From: Rhodoferax lacus
GTDB taxonomy: Bacteria > Pseudomonadota > Gammaproteobacteria > Burkholderiales > Burkholderiaceae_C
Reading direction: 5' to 3'
Assembly (NCBI RefSeq): GCF_003415675.1
Contig: NZ_QFZK01000001.1
Location: 558,001-622,000, forward strand
Length of the DNA: 64,000 bases
Shown: in pieces, positions 9,286 to 20,209 of the stretch
Numbering within the stretch: the stretch's first letter is position 1
How the letters are laid out: every line of letters starts with the position of its first letter
Position numbers and translations under genes: made by a program
Notes under the pieces: generated by a model
The model's database searches: none
Told to the model about the DNA's origin: nothing
The model's input: the letters and a program-made list of their open reading frames with translations, nothing else

Positions 9286-9579
9286 TTAAACTTGCAAAAA
9301 ATCCTGAATATGAAAAACGACTGACTTTCCCTGGCGTGCATTGGCAAGAAACCCTTTGAAATCCCATTCGCTGCCTATCGCCTGTTTGGCGAGTCGCTCA
9401 GCTTCCGGTCCAAAGGCCACTGCCTTGATAGTCATCTTCACGGTTCTGATTCCACCGGCTTCCTGTATTTGCGACTCGTGTTCGAGTCTGCAGTTCAGGG
9501 CCGGCAGTCCTGCCGGTGTGTAGCGCATGGGTTCAACCTCTGCGATACAGGCTTTCAGTTCCAGTGAATTGGCTTGCAC
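9286..9579 (-). CDS. priB: Primosomal replication protein PriB (N)
   Basis: OB-fold single-strand DNA-binding protein of the PriA-PriB-DnaT replication restart pathway, 97 residues. The pattern LRYTPAGxP of the family appears as EPMRYTPAGLPALNCRLEHES. The only start compatible with the conserved N-terminus is GTG at 9577-9579; a stop lies eight codons upstream. The Shine-Dalgarno-like AAGGAG overlaps the start codon itself. Translation may therefore depend on coupling with rpsF, which stops 33 bases upstream. It sits between rpsF and rpsR as in other betaproteobacteria. Confidence 0.93.
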   Translation of the reverse strand: MQANSLELKACIAEVEPMRYTPAGLPALNCRLEHESQIQEAGGIRTVKMTIKAVAFGPEAERLAKQAIGSEWDFKGFLANARQGKSVVFHIQDFLQV

Positions 9580-9612
9580 TCCTTGCTGGGAAAAGTATCA
9601 GATCCTCAACAA

Positions 9613-9984
9613 TCAGGCTTGTTGTTGGTATTCGGCCTGTTGTGCCTTGCGGGCGTCTTCACGCTCAACGGTCTTCATCATGGAGGAAGGACCGGTGTCA
9701 GCCTTCTTCTTCAGAACCGTCAGGTGACGCAGCACGGCATCGTTGAACTTGAACGCGTGTTCCAGTTCAGCCATCACAGCCTGGTCGGCCTCGATGTTGA
9801 TGCACAGGTAGTGCGACTTGGCCAGCTTGTTGATCATGTACACCATCTGACGACGGCCCCAATCTTCAACACGGTGCACCTTGCCACCGCCAGCGGTGAT
9901 CATGCCCTTGTAACGCTCCAGCATGGCGGGAACTTGTTCGCTCTGATCCGGGTGGATCATGAGGATGATTTCATAATGACGCAT
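9613..9984 (-). CDS. rpsF: 30S ribosomal protein S6
   Basis: 123 residues beginning [18 protein letters not shown], a typical bS6 N-terminus; [15 protein letters not shown] and [13 protein letters not shown] are the conserved core. The longer open frame reaching 10239 is rejected because AAGGAG precedes the ATG at 9984 and the conserved protein starts here. It is the first gene of the rpsF-priB-rpsR-rplI operon, 103 bases downstream of the symporter. Confidence 0.98.
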   Translation of the reverse strand: MRHYEIILMIHPDQSEQVPAMLERYKGMITAGGGKVHRVEDWGRRQMVYMINKLAKSHYLCINIEADQAVMAELEHAFKFNDAVLRHLTVLKKKADTGPSSMMKTVEREDARKAQQAEYQQQA

Positions 9985-10086
9985 TGATACTCCTTGTGGA
10001 TGTCCCCGGATATTTTGTTCATCAATCCGGGTTTGGAAAAAGCTGCCCCCGGCGTCTAAACAGGGTGCAGCAAGGCGAAGCCCATG

Positions 10087-10092
10087 ATTATA
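10087..10092 (-). promoter_or_regulatory. Perfect -10 hexamer candidate for rpsF
   Basis: Minus-strand TATAAT overlaps the symporter stop and would give a leader of about 95 bases before rpsF. No good -35 hexamer is seen 16-18 bases upstream, so this is only a candidate. Confidence 0.3.
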
Positions 10093-12400
10093 GCTTACGC
10101 CAGCCCGGGTGGGACCCTGGAGCTGACTCAAAAGGCTCAGGAGTAGACACCAGGCTGAGCACCACCGTAGCCAGCAAACCTGCGCAGACCCCAAACAGGC
10201 CCGCCGATACCGGTTGTATGCCCAGCCACAGCCCGTCACCGGTCAGCCCAAGGTAATGCCGCACACCAGACTGGTTAACCACCATGTAATAAGCCGTGAC
10301 CAGCAGCCCGGTTAGCATGCCACCGACCGCGCCCAGCCTGGTCGTGCGGCGCCAGAAAATGCCCAGCACCATGGCCGGAACAAAGGCAGCGCCTGCCAAC
10401 GAAAACGAGGCCGCCACCAGATACAAAATGCCGGCCGGACGTTGTGCTGCCACATAGGCAGCTATCAGAGCCACCACCAGCAGTGCAAACTTGGACCACA
10501 TCACCCTGCGCATGGACTGTGCCTTGCTGCTGTCACCCTCAAAGTACACATCGTGTGCCAGTGCGTTGCCAATGGTGAGCAACAAGCCATCAGCCGTGGA
10601 CAAGGCTGCGGCCAAGCCACCAGCAGCTACCAGCACAGACACCACATAGGGCAAGCCGCTGATCTCCGGAGAGGCCAGCATCACCAGGTCCGGGCCAATC
10701 TTGAGCTCGGCAAACTGCAGAATGCCGTCGCCATTGACATCCGCAAAGCTCAGGAGTGAGGCGTCGCGCGACCATTGCGCCATCCAGCCGGGCAGCTCGT
10801 CAAAGGGCTGGCCCACGATATGGGCCATCACCTCGTATTTCACCAGCACAGCCAGCGCGGGCGCCGAGACATACAACAAGGCAATGAACACCAGGGACCA
10901 GGCAACCGAGTTGCGCGTCTCGGCCACGGTGGGCGTTGTGTAGTAGCGCGTCAGCAGGTGCGGCAGCCCCGCTGTGCCCACCATCAGGCAAAACACCAGC
11001 GCCAGAAAATTCAGCCGGGACGTCTGAAAGAGCTGTTGTTGCTCCGGCTTGCCATGCGGGTCTCCCTCAAACGATAAGGCATGCGATGCCACGCCCCCCA
11101 GAGGCTTGGCCCTCTCCCGGTAGTCCTGCGCCATACGCGTCCAGCGCTCACGGGCAATGGCTACGTCGCGTGGCAGTGCGGCCAACTCGCGCCGCAGCTG
11201 GTTGGCCAATTCGTCATCGGCCCTGGTTCCCATGGAATTGAGTCGGAGGCGCAGCTCACGGCGCTCGCTCTGCAGGGCCTGCTCCACATCCTGCAGCTTG
11301 AGTTCCAAGACGTCTGCACGCCGTGCATATTCGGCAATCACCTGCTTTTCTGCCGGCGAATTCACGAGCTCCTGTTCCAGGCTCCCGATCTTTTGCAGTT
11401 GCTGGATGTAGGCCAGGGGAGCCATGGGGTTGCCCACCTGTTTGTAGGCCAGCCACGACACGGGAATCAGAAAAGCCAGAATCATCACCCAGTACTGCAC
11501 CGCCTGGGTCCAGGTCACAGCGCGCATGCCGCCCAGAAAGGAGCACACCAGCACGCCGCCCAAGCCCAGCAAAATGCCGATTTCAAAATGCACACCGGTC
11601 AGGCGCGAGGTGATCAGACCCACACCGTAGATTTGGGCCACCACATAGGTAAAGGACACCACTACAGTGGCCAGCGCGGCAATCATGCGCGGCCACCTGC
11701 CACCAAAGCGCATGGCGAAGAAGTCCGGTATGGTGTAGAGATTCAAGCGCCGCAGATAGGGTGCCACCAGCAGTGCCACCAGACAGAACCCGCCGGTCCA
11801 GCCCATGATGTAGGCCAGGCCGCCGGGCTGTCCGCCCGAGCCCGAGAAGCCCTGCAAATACAAGCCGCCAGCCAGGCTGATGAAGGATGCGGCACTCATC
11901 CAATCGGCAGCCGTGGCCATGCCGTTGTAGAAGCCTGGAATGCGCCTGCCGGCAACGTAGTACTCAGCGGCTTCCGAAGTCCGTCCGTACACCCCGATGA
12001 TGGAATACACCATCAGGGAAGCAGAGAGAAATATGCCCGCTATCCAGGCCTTGCGAAGGCCAACACGTTCGGCCATGGCCAAGGCCAATAGCAAGGCCAA
12101 CATACCCAGGAGCAAGATGGCAAAACGCCAGTGGTAGCGGCGGGTCTTGCGACCAAACGACACACTGTCAAAGTCACCGTCCGGGGCGTCACGCCGGTTG
12201 GCCGCTCGCGCAAAGACCACCACGATGGCAACAAACACCAGCAAGGCGCCTTGCGCGGCGTACCAGAACGCCAAAGGCCACCCGGGCAGCAGATCCTGCA
12301 AATCCCGGGCAAAAAAGACCACCCCGAAGGAGGCAACAAACCACGTCAGCAACAGCCCGGTATGCAAAGGCCACTGCCGACGCGTTGCCACCATGTCCAT
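10088..12400 (-). CDS. DUF4212-SSS sodium/solute symporter fusion
   Basis: Membrane protein of 770 residues. Residues ~10-70 ([21 protein letters not shown], then [20 protein letters not shown]) match the DUF4212 small subunit. From ~95 onward it is a sodium:solute symporter of the VC_2705/acetate-permease type ([21 protein letters not shown], and [23 protein letters not shown]). So the small and large subunits are fused. Residues ~335-435 form a hydrophilic, Glu/Arg-rich likely coiled-coil insertion ([20 protein letters not shown]). The ATG at 12400 overlaps the ppsA stop as TGATG, coupling transport with PEP synthesis. A carboxylate substrate such as acetate is likely but unproven. Confidence 0.9.
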   Translation of the reverse strand: MDMVATRRQWPLHTGLLLTWFVASFGVVFFARDLQDLLPGWPLAFWYAAQGALLVFVAIVVVFARAANRRDAPDGDFDSVSFGRKTRRYHWRFAILLLGMLALLLALAMAERVGLRKAWIAGIFLSASLMVYSIIGVYGRTSEAAEYYVAGRRIPGFYNGMATAADWMSAASFISLAGGLYLQGFSGSGGQPGGLAYIMGWTGGFCLVALLVAPYLRRLNLYTIPDFFAMRFGGRWPRMIAALATVVVSFTYVVAQIYGVGLITSRLTGVHFEIGILLGLGGVLVCSFLGGMRAVTWTQAVQYWVMILAFLIPVSWLAYKQVGNPMAPLAYIQQLQKIGSLEQELVNSPAEKQVIAEYARRADVLELKLQDVEQALQSERRELRLRLNSMGTRADDELANQLRRELAALPRDVAIARERWTRMAQDYRERAKPLGGVASHALSFEGDPHGKPEQQQLFQTSRLNFLALVFCLMVGTAGLPHLLTRYYTTPTVAETRNSVAWSLVFIALLYVSAPALAVLVKYEVMAHIVGQPFDELPGWMAQWSRDASLLSFADVNGDGILQFAELKIGPDLVMLASPEISGLPYVVSVLVAAGGLAAALSTADGLLLTIGNALAHDVYFEGDSSKAQSMRRVMWSKFALLVVALIAAYVAAQRPAGILYLVAASFSLAGAAFVPAMVLGIFWRRTTRLGAVGGMLTGLLVTAYYMVVNQSGVRHYLGLTGDGLWLGIQPVSAGLFGVCAGLLATVVLSLVSTPEPFESAPGSHPGWRKL

Positions 12401-14790
12401 CAAACGGCGAGTTGCTGCCAGGTAGCGATGACAGAGTCAGGATTCAGGGAGATGGACGAAATGCCCTGGTCCTTGAGCCAATGGGCAAAGTCCGGATGGT
12501 CGCTGGGTCCTTGGCCGCAGATGCCCACGTACTTGCCCTGGCGCTTGCAGGCGCTGATGGCCATGCTGATCAGCGCCTTGACGGCAGGGTCGCGCTCATC
12601 GAAGTCCGCAGCCAGCACTTCCAGACCCGAGTCACGGTCCAGCCCCAGGGTCAGCTGCGTCAGGTCGTTCGAGCCAATGGAGAAGCCGTCAAAGTACTCC
12701 AGGAACTGGTCGGCCAGAATCGCATTGCTGGGAATCTCGCACATCATGATCAGCTTGAGCTCGTTCTCGCCGCGGCGCAGGCCGTGCTTGGCCATGAGCT
12801 CGGTGACCTTACGGGCCTGCTCCAGGGTACGCACAAAGGGCACCATCACCTGCACATTGGTCAGGCCCATGTCGTTGCGCACGCGCTTGATGGCCTCGCA
12901 CTCCATGGCAAAGGCTTCACCAAATTCAGCCGACACATAGCGTGCAGCGCCGCGGAAGCCCAGCATGGGGTTCTCTTCTTCTGGCTCATAACGGCTGCCA
13001 CCAATCAGCTTGCGGTATTCATTGCTCTTGAAGTCTGACAAACGCACGATGACCGGCTTGGGCCAGAAGGCCGCACCGATGGTGGCGACCCCTTCGGCCA
13101 CGCGGTCCACGTAAAAGGCGCGCGGCGACGCGTGGCCACGGGCCACCGACTCCACTGCCTTTTTCAGGTCTGCATCCACATTGGGGTAGTCCAGAATCGC
13201 CTTGGGGTGCACACCAATGTTGTTGTTGATGATGAACTCCAGACGCGCCAGGCCCACGCCCTGGTTGGGCAACTGGCAGAAGTCAAAGGCCAACTGGGGG
13301 TTGCCCACGTTCATCATGATCTTCACCGGAATCTCGGGCATGACGCCGCGCTGCACTTCAGAAACTTCGGTCTCCAGCAAACCGTCATAGACGAAGCCGG
13401 TATCGCCCTCGGCACAGCTCACCGTGACCAGCATGCCGTCGCGCAGCTTCTCGGTGGCGTGGCCGCAGCCGACTACGGCCGGAATGCCCAGTTCACGCGC
13501 AATGATGGCGGCGTGGCAGGTGCGTCCGCCCCGGTTGGTGACGATGGCCGAAGCTCGCTTCATCACCGGCTCCCAGTTCGGGTCGGTCATGTCGGTAACC
13601 AGAATGTCACCGGCCTGCACCTGGTCCATGTCGGCAATGTTGTGCACGATGCGCACCGGGCCGGTACCGATCTTCTGGCCAATGGCGCGTCCATCCACCA
13701 GCACGGCGCCCCGGCCCTTGAGCTTGTAGCGGTATTCCACCTTGTCAGCAGACTGGCTTTTGACTGTCTCGGGGCGGGCCTGCAGGATGTAGAGCTGGCC
13801 GTCCACGCCGTCCTTGCCCCATTCAATGTCCATGGGGCGACCGTAATGCTCTTCAATCACCAGGGCGTAACGGGCCAACTGCTCCACATCGGCGTCGGTC
13901 AGCGAATAGCGGTTGCGCATTTCGGTGGGCACATCGGTGGTCTTGACCAGCTTGCCGCCAGCGGCTTTTTCTTCCGGCGTGGTGAACTCCATCTGCAGCA
14001 GCTTGGAGCCCAGGCTGCGGCGGATCAGCGCGCGCTTGCCCGCCTTGAGCATGGGCTTGTGCACATAGAACTCGTCGGGGTTCACGGCGCCCTGCACCAC
14101 CGTCTCGCCCAGGCCGTAGCTGGAGGTGATGAAGACCACGTCGGAGAAACCGGACTCGGTGTCGATGGTGAACATCACACCGGCCGCGCCCAGATCCGAG
14201 CGCACCATGCGTTGGATGCCGGCGCTCAGGGCCACCACGTCATGGGCAAAGCCCTTGTGCACGCGGTAGCTGATGGCGCGGTCGTTGTACAGCGATGCGA
14301 ACACTTCGCGAATCTTGTGCAGCACGTCTTCAATGCCGACCACGTTCAGGAAGGTCTCCTGCTGGCCGGCAAACGAGGCGTCGGGCAGGTCTTCGGCGGT
14401 GGCCGAGGAGCGCACCGCAAAAGAGGCCTTGTCATTGCCCGCACAGAGCGTGGCAAACGATTCGCGAATGCCCTGCTCCAGCGCCGGGGGGAACGGCTGC
14501 GCTTCAAGCATGGCGCGGATTTCGGCACCGGCCACGGCCAGGGCGCGCACGTCCTCGGTGTCCAGTGTGGCCAGGCGTTTGCTGATGCGCTCGGCCAGGT
14601 TGTCAAATTTCAGGAATTCGCGGAAGGCATGTGCCGTGGTGGCAAAGCCGGTGGGCACCTTCACGCCGGTGGGTAGCTGGGAGATCATCTCCCCCAAGCT
14701 GGCATTCTTGCCGCCTACCGATTCGACATCGGTCATGCGCAGGTGCTCAAAAGGTACAACCAGGTCGGTTGGACTGTATAGATTCGACAT
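12400..14790 (-). CDS. ppsA: Phosphoenolpyruvate synthase
   Basis: Makes PEP from pyruvate and ATP, opening gluconeogenesis from C2/C3 substrates. It has 796 residues from the ATG at 14790 (GGAG upstream), close to E. coli PpsA (792). The order is an ATP-binding domain ([15 protein letters not shown]), the phosphohistidine domain with [22 protein letters not shown], and the C-terminal PEP/pyruvate barrel ([17 protein letters not shown]). A frame extending to 15075 is rejected as non-homologous. It is divergent from its regulator ppsR and coupled to the downstream symporter. Confidence 0.97.
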   Translation of the reverse strand: MSNLYSPTDLVVPFEHLRMTDVESVGGKNASLGEMISQLPTGVKVPTGFATTAHAFREFLKFDNLAERISKRLATLDTEDVRALAVAGAEIRAMLEAQPFPPALEQGIRESFATLCAGNDKASFAVRSSATAEDLPDASFAGQQETFLNVVGIEDVLHKIREVFASLYNDRAISYRVHKGFAHDVVALSAGIQRMVRSDLGAAGVMFTIDTESGFSDVVFITSSYGLGETVVQGAVNPDEFYVHKPMLKAGKRALIRRSLGSKLLQMEFTTPEEKAAGGKLVKTTDVPTEMRNRYSLTDADVEQLARYALVIEEHYGRPMDIEWGKDGVDGQLYILQARPETVKSQSADKVEYRYKLKGRGAVLVDGRAIGQKIGTGPVRIVHNIADMDQVQAGDILVTDMTDPNWEPVMKRASAIVTNRGGRTCHAAIIARELGIPAVVGCGHATEKLRDGMLVTVSCAEGDTGFVYDGLLETEVSEVQRGVMPEIPVKIMMNVGNPQLAFDFCQLPNQGVGLARLEFIINNNIGVHPKAILDYPNVDADLKKAVESVARGHASPRAFYVDRVAEGVATIGAAFWPKPVIVRLSDFKSNEYRKLIGGSRYEPEEENPMLGFRGAARYVSAEFGEAFAMECEAIKRVRNDMGLTNVQVMVPFVRTLEQARKVTELMAKHGLRRGENELKLIMMCEIPSNAILADQFLEYFDGFSIGSNDLTQLTLGLDRDSGLEVLAADFDERDPAVKALISMAISACKRQGKYVGICGQGPSDHPDFAHWLKDQGISSISLNPDSVIATWQQLAV

Positions 14791-14941
14791 AGCAAAGCTC
14801 CAGAAGTTAAAACCGGACAGCGTCTGCTTTTGCTCCGAGCGCCCTGTTGTTGGCGTTATGTGGGCTTTGGCTTGGACAAAATGCGCTAAATTGCGAGCAT
14901 TGTAGGGCGCCGCCCCACCACTTCCCCAAACAATCCCCACC

Positions 14942-15763
14942 ATGGCCAAACGCACTGTATTTTTTATCTCTGATGGCACCGGCATTACCGCCGAAACCTT
15001 TGGCAACGCCATCCTGGCGCAGTTTGAAATCAAGGCGCACCGCGTTCGCCTGCCGTTTGTCGATACCGTGGACAAGGCCCATCAGGCCATCCGCCAGATC
15101 AACCATGCAGGCGAGATGGACGGCAACCGCCCCATCGTCTTCACCACGCTGGTGAACATGGACATCCTCAAGGTGATTACCGACCAATGCAGCGGCATGC
15201 TACTGGACATGTTCGGCACTTTTGTGCATCCGCTGGAAAACGAGCTGGGCATCAAGTCCAACCACCGCGTGGGCCGCTTCAGCGACGCCAGCAAGAGCGC
15301 CGAGTACAACAGCCGCATCGAGGCAATCAACTTTTCGCTGGCGCATGACGACGGCCAGATGAACCGCGATCTGGAACAGTCAGACGTGATCCTGGTGGGC
15401 GTGAGCCGTAGCGGCAAGACGCCCACATCCCTGTACCTGGCCATGCAATACGGCCTGAAGGCCTCCAACTACCCACTGATTCCGGAAGACTTTGACAGGC
15501 GCCAGTTGCCCCCGGCACTGGTTCCGCACAAGTCCAAGCTGTTCGGCCTGACCATACAGCCCGAGCGCCTGAGCGAAATCCGCCAGGAACGCAGGCCCAA
15601 CTCGCGCTACGCAGCCCTGGAGAACTGCCGGATGGAAGTCAGCGAGGCCGAGGCCATGATGCGCCGCGCGGGCATACGCTCACTGTCCACTACAACCAAG
15701 TCGATCGAAGAAATCGCCACCACCATCCTGCAGGAAATCCACCCCGACCGCTTGGCTTACTAG
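14942..15763 (+). CDS. ppsR: PEP synthase regulatory protein (PSRP, DUF299)
   Basis: Bifunctional ADP-dependent kinase and Pi-dependent phosphorylase that switches PEP synthase off and on by modifying a threonine next to its catalytic histidine. It has 273 residues, normal length. N-terminal [21 protein letters not shown], the P-loop-like [16 protein letters not shown] and the C-terminal [15 protein letters not shown] segment ([20 protein letters not shown]) are all present. It is transcribed divergently from ppsA across a 151-base shared control region. Confidence 0.95.
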   Translation: MAKRTVFFISDGTGITAETFGNAILAQFEIKAHRVRLPFVDTVDKAHQAIRQINHAGEMDGNRPIVFTTLVNMDILKVITDQCSGMLLDMFGTFVHPLENELGIKSNHRVGRFSDASKSAEYNSRIEAINFSLAHDDGQMNRDLEQSDVILVGVSRSGKTPTSLYLAMQYGLKASNYPLIPEDFDRRQLPPALVPHKSKLFGLTIQPERLSEIRQERRPNSRYAALENCRMEVSEAEAMMRRAGIRSLSTTTKSIEEIATTILQEIHPDRLAY

Positions 15764-15767
15764 GCCC

Positions 15768-15842
15768 CCACGTTCGCTCGCTGCGCGTAGCTCTCTGCCC
15801 CCCTGGGGGGCTAACCTGGCTCGGGGCGGCCCGTCGCCAGGT
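15768..15842. repeat. GC-rich palindromic intergenic repeat
   Basis: The gap between the convergent ppsR and heme-binding-like genes carries alternating GC-rich palindromes, including a perfect GCCCCCC-T-GGGGGGC at 15797-15811. Sequences of this style recur between genes in Comamonadaceae, from memory. Only one copy is in this window, so repeat status is not shown here. It could also serve as a bidirectional transcription stop. Confidence 0.45.
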
Positions 15843-15851
15843 TGAAAGGCT

Positions 15852-16259
15852 TTAAAGGCCTATCGCTGCAATGCCGGCCTTGGCAATCTGCGCGTCTTCC
15901 GTGGACTTCACACCACTCACACCCACAGCGCCCAGGCACTGGCCGTCTTTCATGATGGGTACGCCGCCTTCGAGCATGGCTTCCAGGCCGGGTGCGCTCA
16001 GGAAGGACACGCGCCCGCCGTTGATCATGTCCTCGTAAGCCTTGCTTTCGCGCCGACCCAGGGCTGCGGTGAGGGCCTTGCCAGGGGCGATGCGGGCCGA
16101 CACGGGTGCAGCGCCATCCAGGCGCTGGAACGACAGCATATGACCGCCATCGTCCACAATGCAGATGCTCACGGCCCAGTTGTTCTTCAGCGCCTCGGCC
16201 TCGGCGGCGGTGGCGATGGACTTGACTTCGGAGGATTCGAGCACGTGTTTGGTTTTCAT
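15852..16259 (-). CDS. GlcG/HbpS family heme-binding-like protein
   Basis: 135 residues starting MKTKHVLESSEVKSIATAAE. The pattern SICIVDDGGHMLSFQRLDGA and PIMKDGQCLGAVGVSGV is typical of the GlcG/HbpS (PF03928) fold. Members bind haem or cobalamin, or have unknown roles. The start at 16259 is preferred to an upstream codon because the family begins at this point and AGAAG precedes it. No signal peptide is seen. It is convergent with ppsR. Confidence 0.88.
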   Translation of the reverse strand: MKTKHVLESSEVKSIATAAEAEALKNNWAVSICIVDDGGHMLSFQRLDGAAPVSARIAPGKALTAALGRRESKAYEDMINGGRVSFLSAPGLEAMLEGGVPIMKDGQCLGAVGVSGVKSTEDAQIAKAGIAAIGL

Positions 16260-16438
16260 GGGATGTACTTCTAATGGAAAAGGCGCAAGCATAAGGCACC
16301 TGCGCGGACGCATTCCCTCCCTCGCATGCACAGCAGCCCCACAAAAAATCGGTGCAATGCAAACCAGGCTGGCGGCACTGCTCTTGATAAAGCCTAAAAT
16401 CGCTCCACCTGCCTGTCAGGTTTTAAAGGAGATTGACT

Positions 16439-17134
16439 ATGAATGATCGCATCACAACGCTGGGTACCAGCTTTGGCTACGGCATTTCTGCCGAGCAGCG
16501 CAACAAAGTGCTGCGCAACACCTATTGGCTTTTGTCCCTGAGTCTGGTGCCCACGGTACTGGGTGCCTGGGTGGGTGTGGCATCGGGCGTTGGCCAGTTG
16601 TTCAGCGGTGGCTTGGGCATGATCCTGTTTTTGGCAGGTGCGTTCGGCTTCATCTATGCCATTGAAAAGACCAAAAATTCGGCTGCCGGCGTGCCGGTGC
16701 TGCTGGGCTTTACCTTCTTTATGGGCCTGATGCTCTCACGCATGATTGGCATGACCCTGGGCTTCACGAACGGCCCCGAGCTGATCATGACGGCCTTTGG
16801 CGGCACCGCTGGCGTGTTTGTGGTGATGGCCAGCATGGCTACCGTCATCAAGCGCGACCTCTCCGGCATGGGCAAATGGCTAGGTGTGGGTGTGATCGTT
16901 CTGCTGGTTGCCAGCGTGATCAATATGTTCGTGGGCTCCAGCGCAGGCATGCTGGCCCTGTCGGTCGCCTCCATTGGCATCTTCAGCGCCTACATGCTGT
17001 ATGACGTCAAACGCATCATTGATGGCGGTGAAACCAACTACATCACAGCCACCTTGGCGCTGTACCTGGACATCATCAATGTGTTCCAGAGCCTGCTGGC
17101 ACTGCTAGGCATTTTTGGTGGTGAACGCGAATAA
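16439..17134 (+). CDS. Bax inhibitor-1/YccA family membrane protein
   Basis: 231 residues with about seven hydrophobic segments. The start ATG at 16439 has AAGGAG seven bases upstream. N-terminal QRNKVLRNTYWLLSLSLVPT and the C-terminal YMLYDVKRIIDGGETNYITAT are characteristic of the YccA/YbhL branch of the BI-1 family. Family members modulate membrane protease FtsH or act as pH-sensitive calcium leak channels. It is followed by a strong terminator, so likely monocistronic. Confidence 0.94.
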   Translation: MNDRITTLGTSFGYGISAEQRNKVLRNTYWLLSLSLVPTVLGAWVGVASGVGQLFSGGLGMILFLAGAFGFIYAIEKTKNSAAGVPVLLGFTFFMGLMLSRMIGMTLGFTNGPELIMTAFGGTAGVFVVMASMATVIKRDLSGMGKWLGVGVIVLLVASVINMFVGSSAGMLALSVASIGIFSAYMLYDVKRIIDGGETNYITATLALYLDIINVFQSLLALLGIFGGERE

Positions 17135-17156
17135 GGGCCTGCTGCCCTGACTCCCC

Positions 17157-17182
17157 AAAGGGCCCTTCATGGGCCCTTTTTG
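17157..17182 (+). terminator. Terminator after BI-1 gene
   Basis: AAAGGGCCC, loop TTCAT, GGGCCCTTT, then T-rich. The 9-bp stem is perfect and lies 22 bases after the stop codon. Confidence 0.88.
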
Positions 17183-17259
17183 TTGCTATGCTGGGGCGCG
17201 TTGTGCTTAACAATGCCACCAATGTGTCGATACAGGCTTATGTCTAACCGGGTTTTTCC

Positions 17260-17673
17260 ATGATTGCACGCGCCGTTCTTTTTGCCCTGACCTTGCTGCT
17301 GGCCGGGTGCGACCTGGAGTCCCTGCTGGCCGACCCCAAGGTGGCGCAGCGCGAAGCCGACTCCAAAGCCATTGGCAGCGCCTGCCGCTATGGCATGCGG
17401 GGCATTGAAGACTGCTACACCATGAATGAGAAGGCCTCCAAGGCAGCGGTGTTCACCGGCTGGAAGGAGATGGACCAGTACATGCGCGACAACAAGATTG
17501 ACGGCGTGCCCTCCAAGGAAGCCAAGACAGAACCCACGGCCGCGGTAGCCAGTGGCGAGGAAGTGGTATCCGAGTCACCCAAGGCTGGCAAGGAAGCCAC
17601 CAAAGCATCCAAAAAGGCCGCAGAAGGCAAAGCCAAACCAGCAGGCGACAAGGCTGAGGCACCAGCCCACTGA
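17260..17673 (+). CDS. Small predicted lipoprotein, function unknown
   Basis: 137 residues. A lipoprotein signal peptide ends in LLLAGC with Cys17 as the lipidated residue. The mature protein has two further cysteines (GSACRYGMRGIEDCYTM) that could form a disulfide, then a Lys/Ala/Glu-rich, low-complexity tail (KASKKAAEGKAKPAGDKAEA) that is probably disordered. I do not recognise a named family. It is convergent with rlmD. Confidence 0.8.
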   Translation: MIARAVLFALTLLLAGCDLESLLADPKVAQREADSKAIGSACRYGMRGIEDCYTMNEKASKAAVFTGWKEMDQYMRDNKIDGVPSKEAKTEPTAAVASGEEVVSESPKAGKEATKASKKAAEGKAKPAGDKAEAPAH

Positions 17674-17707
17674 GCGTGAGGCCCGTGCGCCAGCCCGTGC
17701 GCGGCGC

Positions 17708-19207
17708 TTAAACCCCTACGAAGTCAAAGACCGCCATGCTCTCCACATGGGCCGTGTGCGGGAACATGTTTACCACCCCGGCAAAAGTGCAGCGGTAGCC
17801 CGCCTCGGTCACCAGCACACCTGCGTCGCGCGCCAGGGTGGCGGGGTTGCAGCTCACGTACACAATGCGCTGGGGCGGCGTCCAGGCCGGTGCGTCCGTG
17901 GCGTGTTCGACCGCGTTCGTCACAGCCAGTGCCTGGTTCAGCGCAGCCAGCGCCTGCACCAGAGCAAACGCGCCCTCACGCGGCGGGTCCACCAGCCACT
18001 TGTCGGCAGCACCGTCGGCACGCAGCATGTCGGGCGTCATCTCAAACAGATTGCGGGCCACAAAGCGGGTGGGCGCCAGAGCCGGTTGCACCGCGTGCGC
18101 AGCCGCGTTCAGGCTGTAGTTATCCCGCGAACGGGCCACCAGCGACTCGGCCCCCTCCACGCCCAGCACTTCGCGCGCCTGGCGCGCCAGGGCCAGGGTG
18201 AAATTGCCCAGTCCGCAAAACCAGTCAATCACCCGCTCATGCTTGGCAACGGCCAGCAAGCCCAGCGCACGCGCCACCAGTACCCGGTTGATAAAGGGAT
18301 TGACCTGCGTGAAGTCCGTAGGCTTGAAGGGCATGGTGATGCCGAACTCGGGCAATTCATAGGCCAAGGCGCCGGTCTCATGGCCTGGCAACTCGTCCAG
18401 CCGCACGATGGTCTCTGGCCCCTTGGACTGCAGCCACCATTGCAGACCCGGATTCAGCGCTGCAAAGTCCTTCAGGCGCTGCAGGTCGGCCACACTCAGC
18501 GGCTCCATGTGGCGCAGCACCATGGCAAGCACCTGAGGCGGCCCGTTGGGCACGGGCACATCGCCCATGGCCAGCTCGATCTGCGGCAGGGTCTGCACCG
18601 CGTCCATGGACGCGATCAGTTCGCGCAGCGGCAGCAGCATGTTGCTGATGACCAGCGGCAGCACATGGCACTCTTTCATGTCGGCCACAAAGTGGCTCTT
18701 GCGCTCATGAAAGCCAATCAGCACAGCACCCTTCTTGCGCACAAACCGCACCGACAAACGCGCCCGGTAGCGGTAGGCCCAGGCCGGGCCTTCGATGGGG
18801 CGCAGCATGTTGCCGGCTTTTACCTTGCCGATGTGCCAGAGGTTGTCTTCCAGCACCCTTTGCTTGACGGCCACCTGCGCGCCCACGTGCAGGTGCTGCA
18901 TCTTGCAGCCGCCACAAGCCCCTTCGTGCAGGCCAAAGTGTGGGCAGGCCGGGCGCACGCGCTGGGAGGATTCGTGGTGGATTTCGCTCAGCGTACCCTT
19001 CTCAAAGCTGTTCTTGGTACGGTGAATGCGCGCACTGACAGTCTCGAATGGCAAGGCTCCCTCGATAAAGACGACTTTGCCATCAGGCTTGTGGGCGACG
19101 CCCTGGGCTTCAAGGTCCAGGGACTTGACGAGCAGCCAGCCCTCGGGGAGCGGATTTTCAGTGGCAGGGCTTGGTGGGTGTGTAAGTGTGGGTGTGGTTT
19201 CTTCCAT
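17708..19207 (-). CDS. rlmD: 23S rRNA (uracil-1939 C5)-methyltransferase RlmD
   Basis: SAM-dependent rRNA methyltransferase, 499 residues. A TRAM-like N-terminus is followed by the iron-sulfur cluster cysteines in [20 protein letters not shown]. The Rossmann methyltransferase domain has [16 protein letters not shown]. The catalytic Cys segment [14 protein letters not shown] sits near the C-terminus. It lies 28 bases downstream of rpoS in the same direction and may be read with it. Confidence 0.96.
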   Translation of the reverse strand: MEETTPTLTHPPSPATENPLPEGWLLVKSLDLEAQGVAHKPDGKVVFIEGALPFETVSARIHRTKNSFEKGTLSEIHHESSQRVRPACPHFGLHEGACGGCKMQHLHVGAQVAVKQRVLEDNLWHIGKVKAGNMLRPIEGPAWAYRYRARLSVRFVRKKGAVLIGFHERKSHFVADMKECHVLPLVISNMLLPLRELIASMDAVQTLPQIELAMGDVPVPNGPPQVLAMVLRHMEPLSVADLQRLKDFAALNPGLQWWLQSKGPETIVRLDELPGHETGALAYELPEFGITMPFKPTDFTQVNPFINRVLVARALGLLAVAKHERVIDWFCGLGNFTLALARQAREVLGVEGAESLVARSRDNYSLNAAAHAVQPALAPTRFVARNLFEMTPDMLRADGAADKWLVDPPREGAFALVQALAALNQALAVTNAVEHATDAPAWTPPQRIVYVSCNPATLARDAGVLVTEAGYRCTFAGVVNMFPHTAHVESMAVFDFVGV

Positions 19208-19235
19208 GCCCCGATTGTCTCAGGGATGGGGGCCG

Positions 19236-20198
19236 CTACATCAGCGCATCGCGATCAATACCGCGGCGTGCCAGGTAGCGCTTGAGTTTGGCCAGCGCCT
19301 CGTTTTGCACCTGCCGCACCCGCTCCTTGGTCATGCCCAGGCGCACACTGATGACCTCCAGTGTCTGCGCCTCGGTATCGTGCAGACCAAAGCGGCACTC
19401 AATGACTTCGCGCTCGCGCGGTGTGAGTGTGCCCACCCAGGCCGTCAGCAACTGGTCCACCTCGTGGGCCTGGGTCAGGTGCTCGGGCCCCTGGGACAGT
19501 TCGTCCACCAGCATGTCACCCAGGCTTTGCTCGTCACCATGCGGGTCCAGGGCCGCGTCCAGCGAACGGGGCACTTCGGCCATGACCAGCAGCGCGTCCA
19601 CTTCGCTGGCTTCAATGCCCAGCAACGCCGCAATGTCTTCGGCCCGAACGCCTTCGGGGCGCTTGGTCAGCAGCACCGCATCGTGCTCCAAGAGGCGCTT
19701 GGCCCGCAACACGTGCTGCAACTCGCGCACGATATTCACCGGCAGGCGCACCGAGCGCCCCTGGTACATCAGGGCGCGGTCCACCGACTGGCGAATCCAC
19801 CAGGTGGCATAGGTTGAAAAACGGAAGCCCCGTTCGGGCTGGAACTTCTCGATGGCATGCATCAAGCCGAGATTGCCCTCCTCAATCAGGTCCGTGAGTG
19901 GCACGCCACGCCCGGCATAGGCCTTGGCAATGCTGACCACCAGGCGCAGGTTGTGTTCAATCATGCTTTGGCGGGCGGCAAAGTCACCCGCCTGCACCCG
20001 TGTGGCGCAAGCAAACTCTTCTTCGGCGGTGAACAGCCGGGTGCGGCGCACACCCCTCAGGTAAACAGAGAGCGCATCGGCCGATTCGTCAGCCGCATGG
20101 AGTTCAAGCAGGTCACGGGCCAGTTTCTCATCGCGCCAAGGCGGCTCTTGCGCAGGCTCATTCAAGGGGCTGTCAGGCGCTTGAATGTCCTTTTTCAT
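19236..20198 (-). CDS. rpoS: Stationary-phase sigma factor RpoS
   Basis: Sigma-S, 320 residues. Region 1.2 ([23 protein letters not shown]), region 2 with [17 protein letters not shown] and [17 protein letters not shown], and region 4 with [20 protein letters not shown] are intact. The length and the [13 protein letters not shown] region 1.2 favour RpoS over RpoH or RpoD. It follows nlpD by 11 bases. The surE-pcm-nlpD-rpoS order is the classic one, and promoters inside nlpD usually drive rpoS. Confidence 0.97.
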   Translation of the reverse strand: MKKDIQAPDSPLNEPAQEPPWRDEKLARDLLELHAADESADALSVYLRGVRRTRLFTAEEEFACATRVQAGDFAARQSMIEHNLRLVVSIAKAYAGRGVPLTDLIEEGNLGLMHAIEKFQPERGFRFSTYATWWIRQSVDRALMYQGRSVRLPVNIVRELQHVLRAKRLLEHDAVLLTKRPEGVRAEDIAALLGIEASEVDALLVMAEVPRSLDAALDPHGDEQSLGDMLVDELSQGPEHLTQAHEVDQLLTAWVGTLTPREREVIECRFGLHDTEAQTLEVISVRLGMTKERVRQVQNEALAKLKRYLARRGIDRDALM

Positions 20199-20209
20199 GC
20201 CCTACACCG

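Noticed and set aside
9985..10087. S6-S18 autoregulatory leader RNA upstream of rpsF
   Set aside because: Some GC-rich pairing is visible, but I could not fold the conserved bulged stem with confidence.
13132..14676. 514-codon plus-strand open frame opposite ppsA
   Set aside because: A shadow of ppsA, whose catalytic motifs are intact.
17552..19285. 577-codon plus-strand open frame across the lipoprotein end and rlmD
   Set aside because: Crosses two real genes; composition is His/Gln/Arg-rich as expected from antisense of GC-rich codons.
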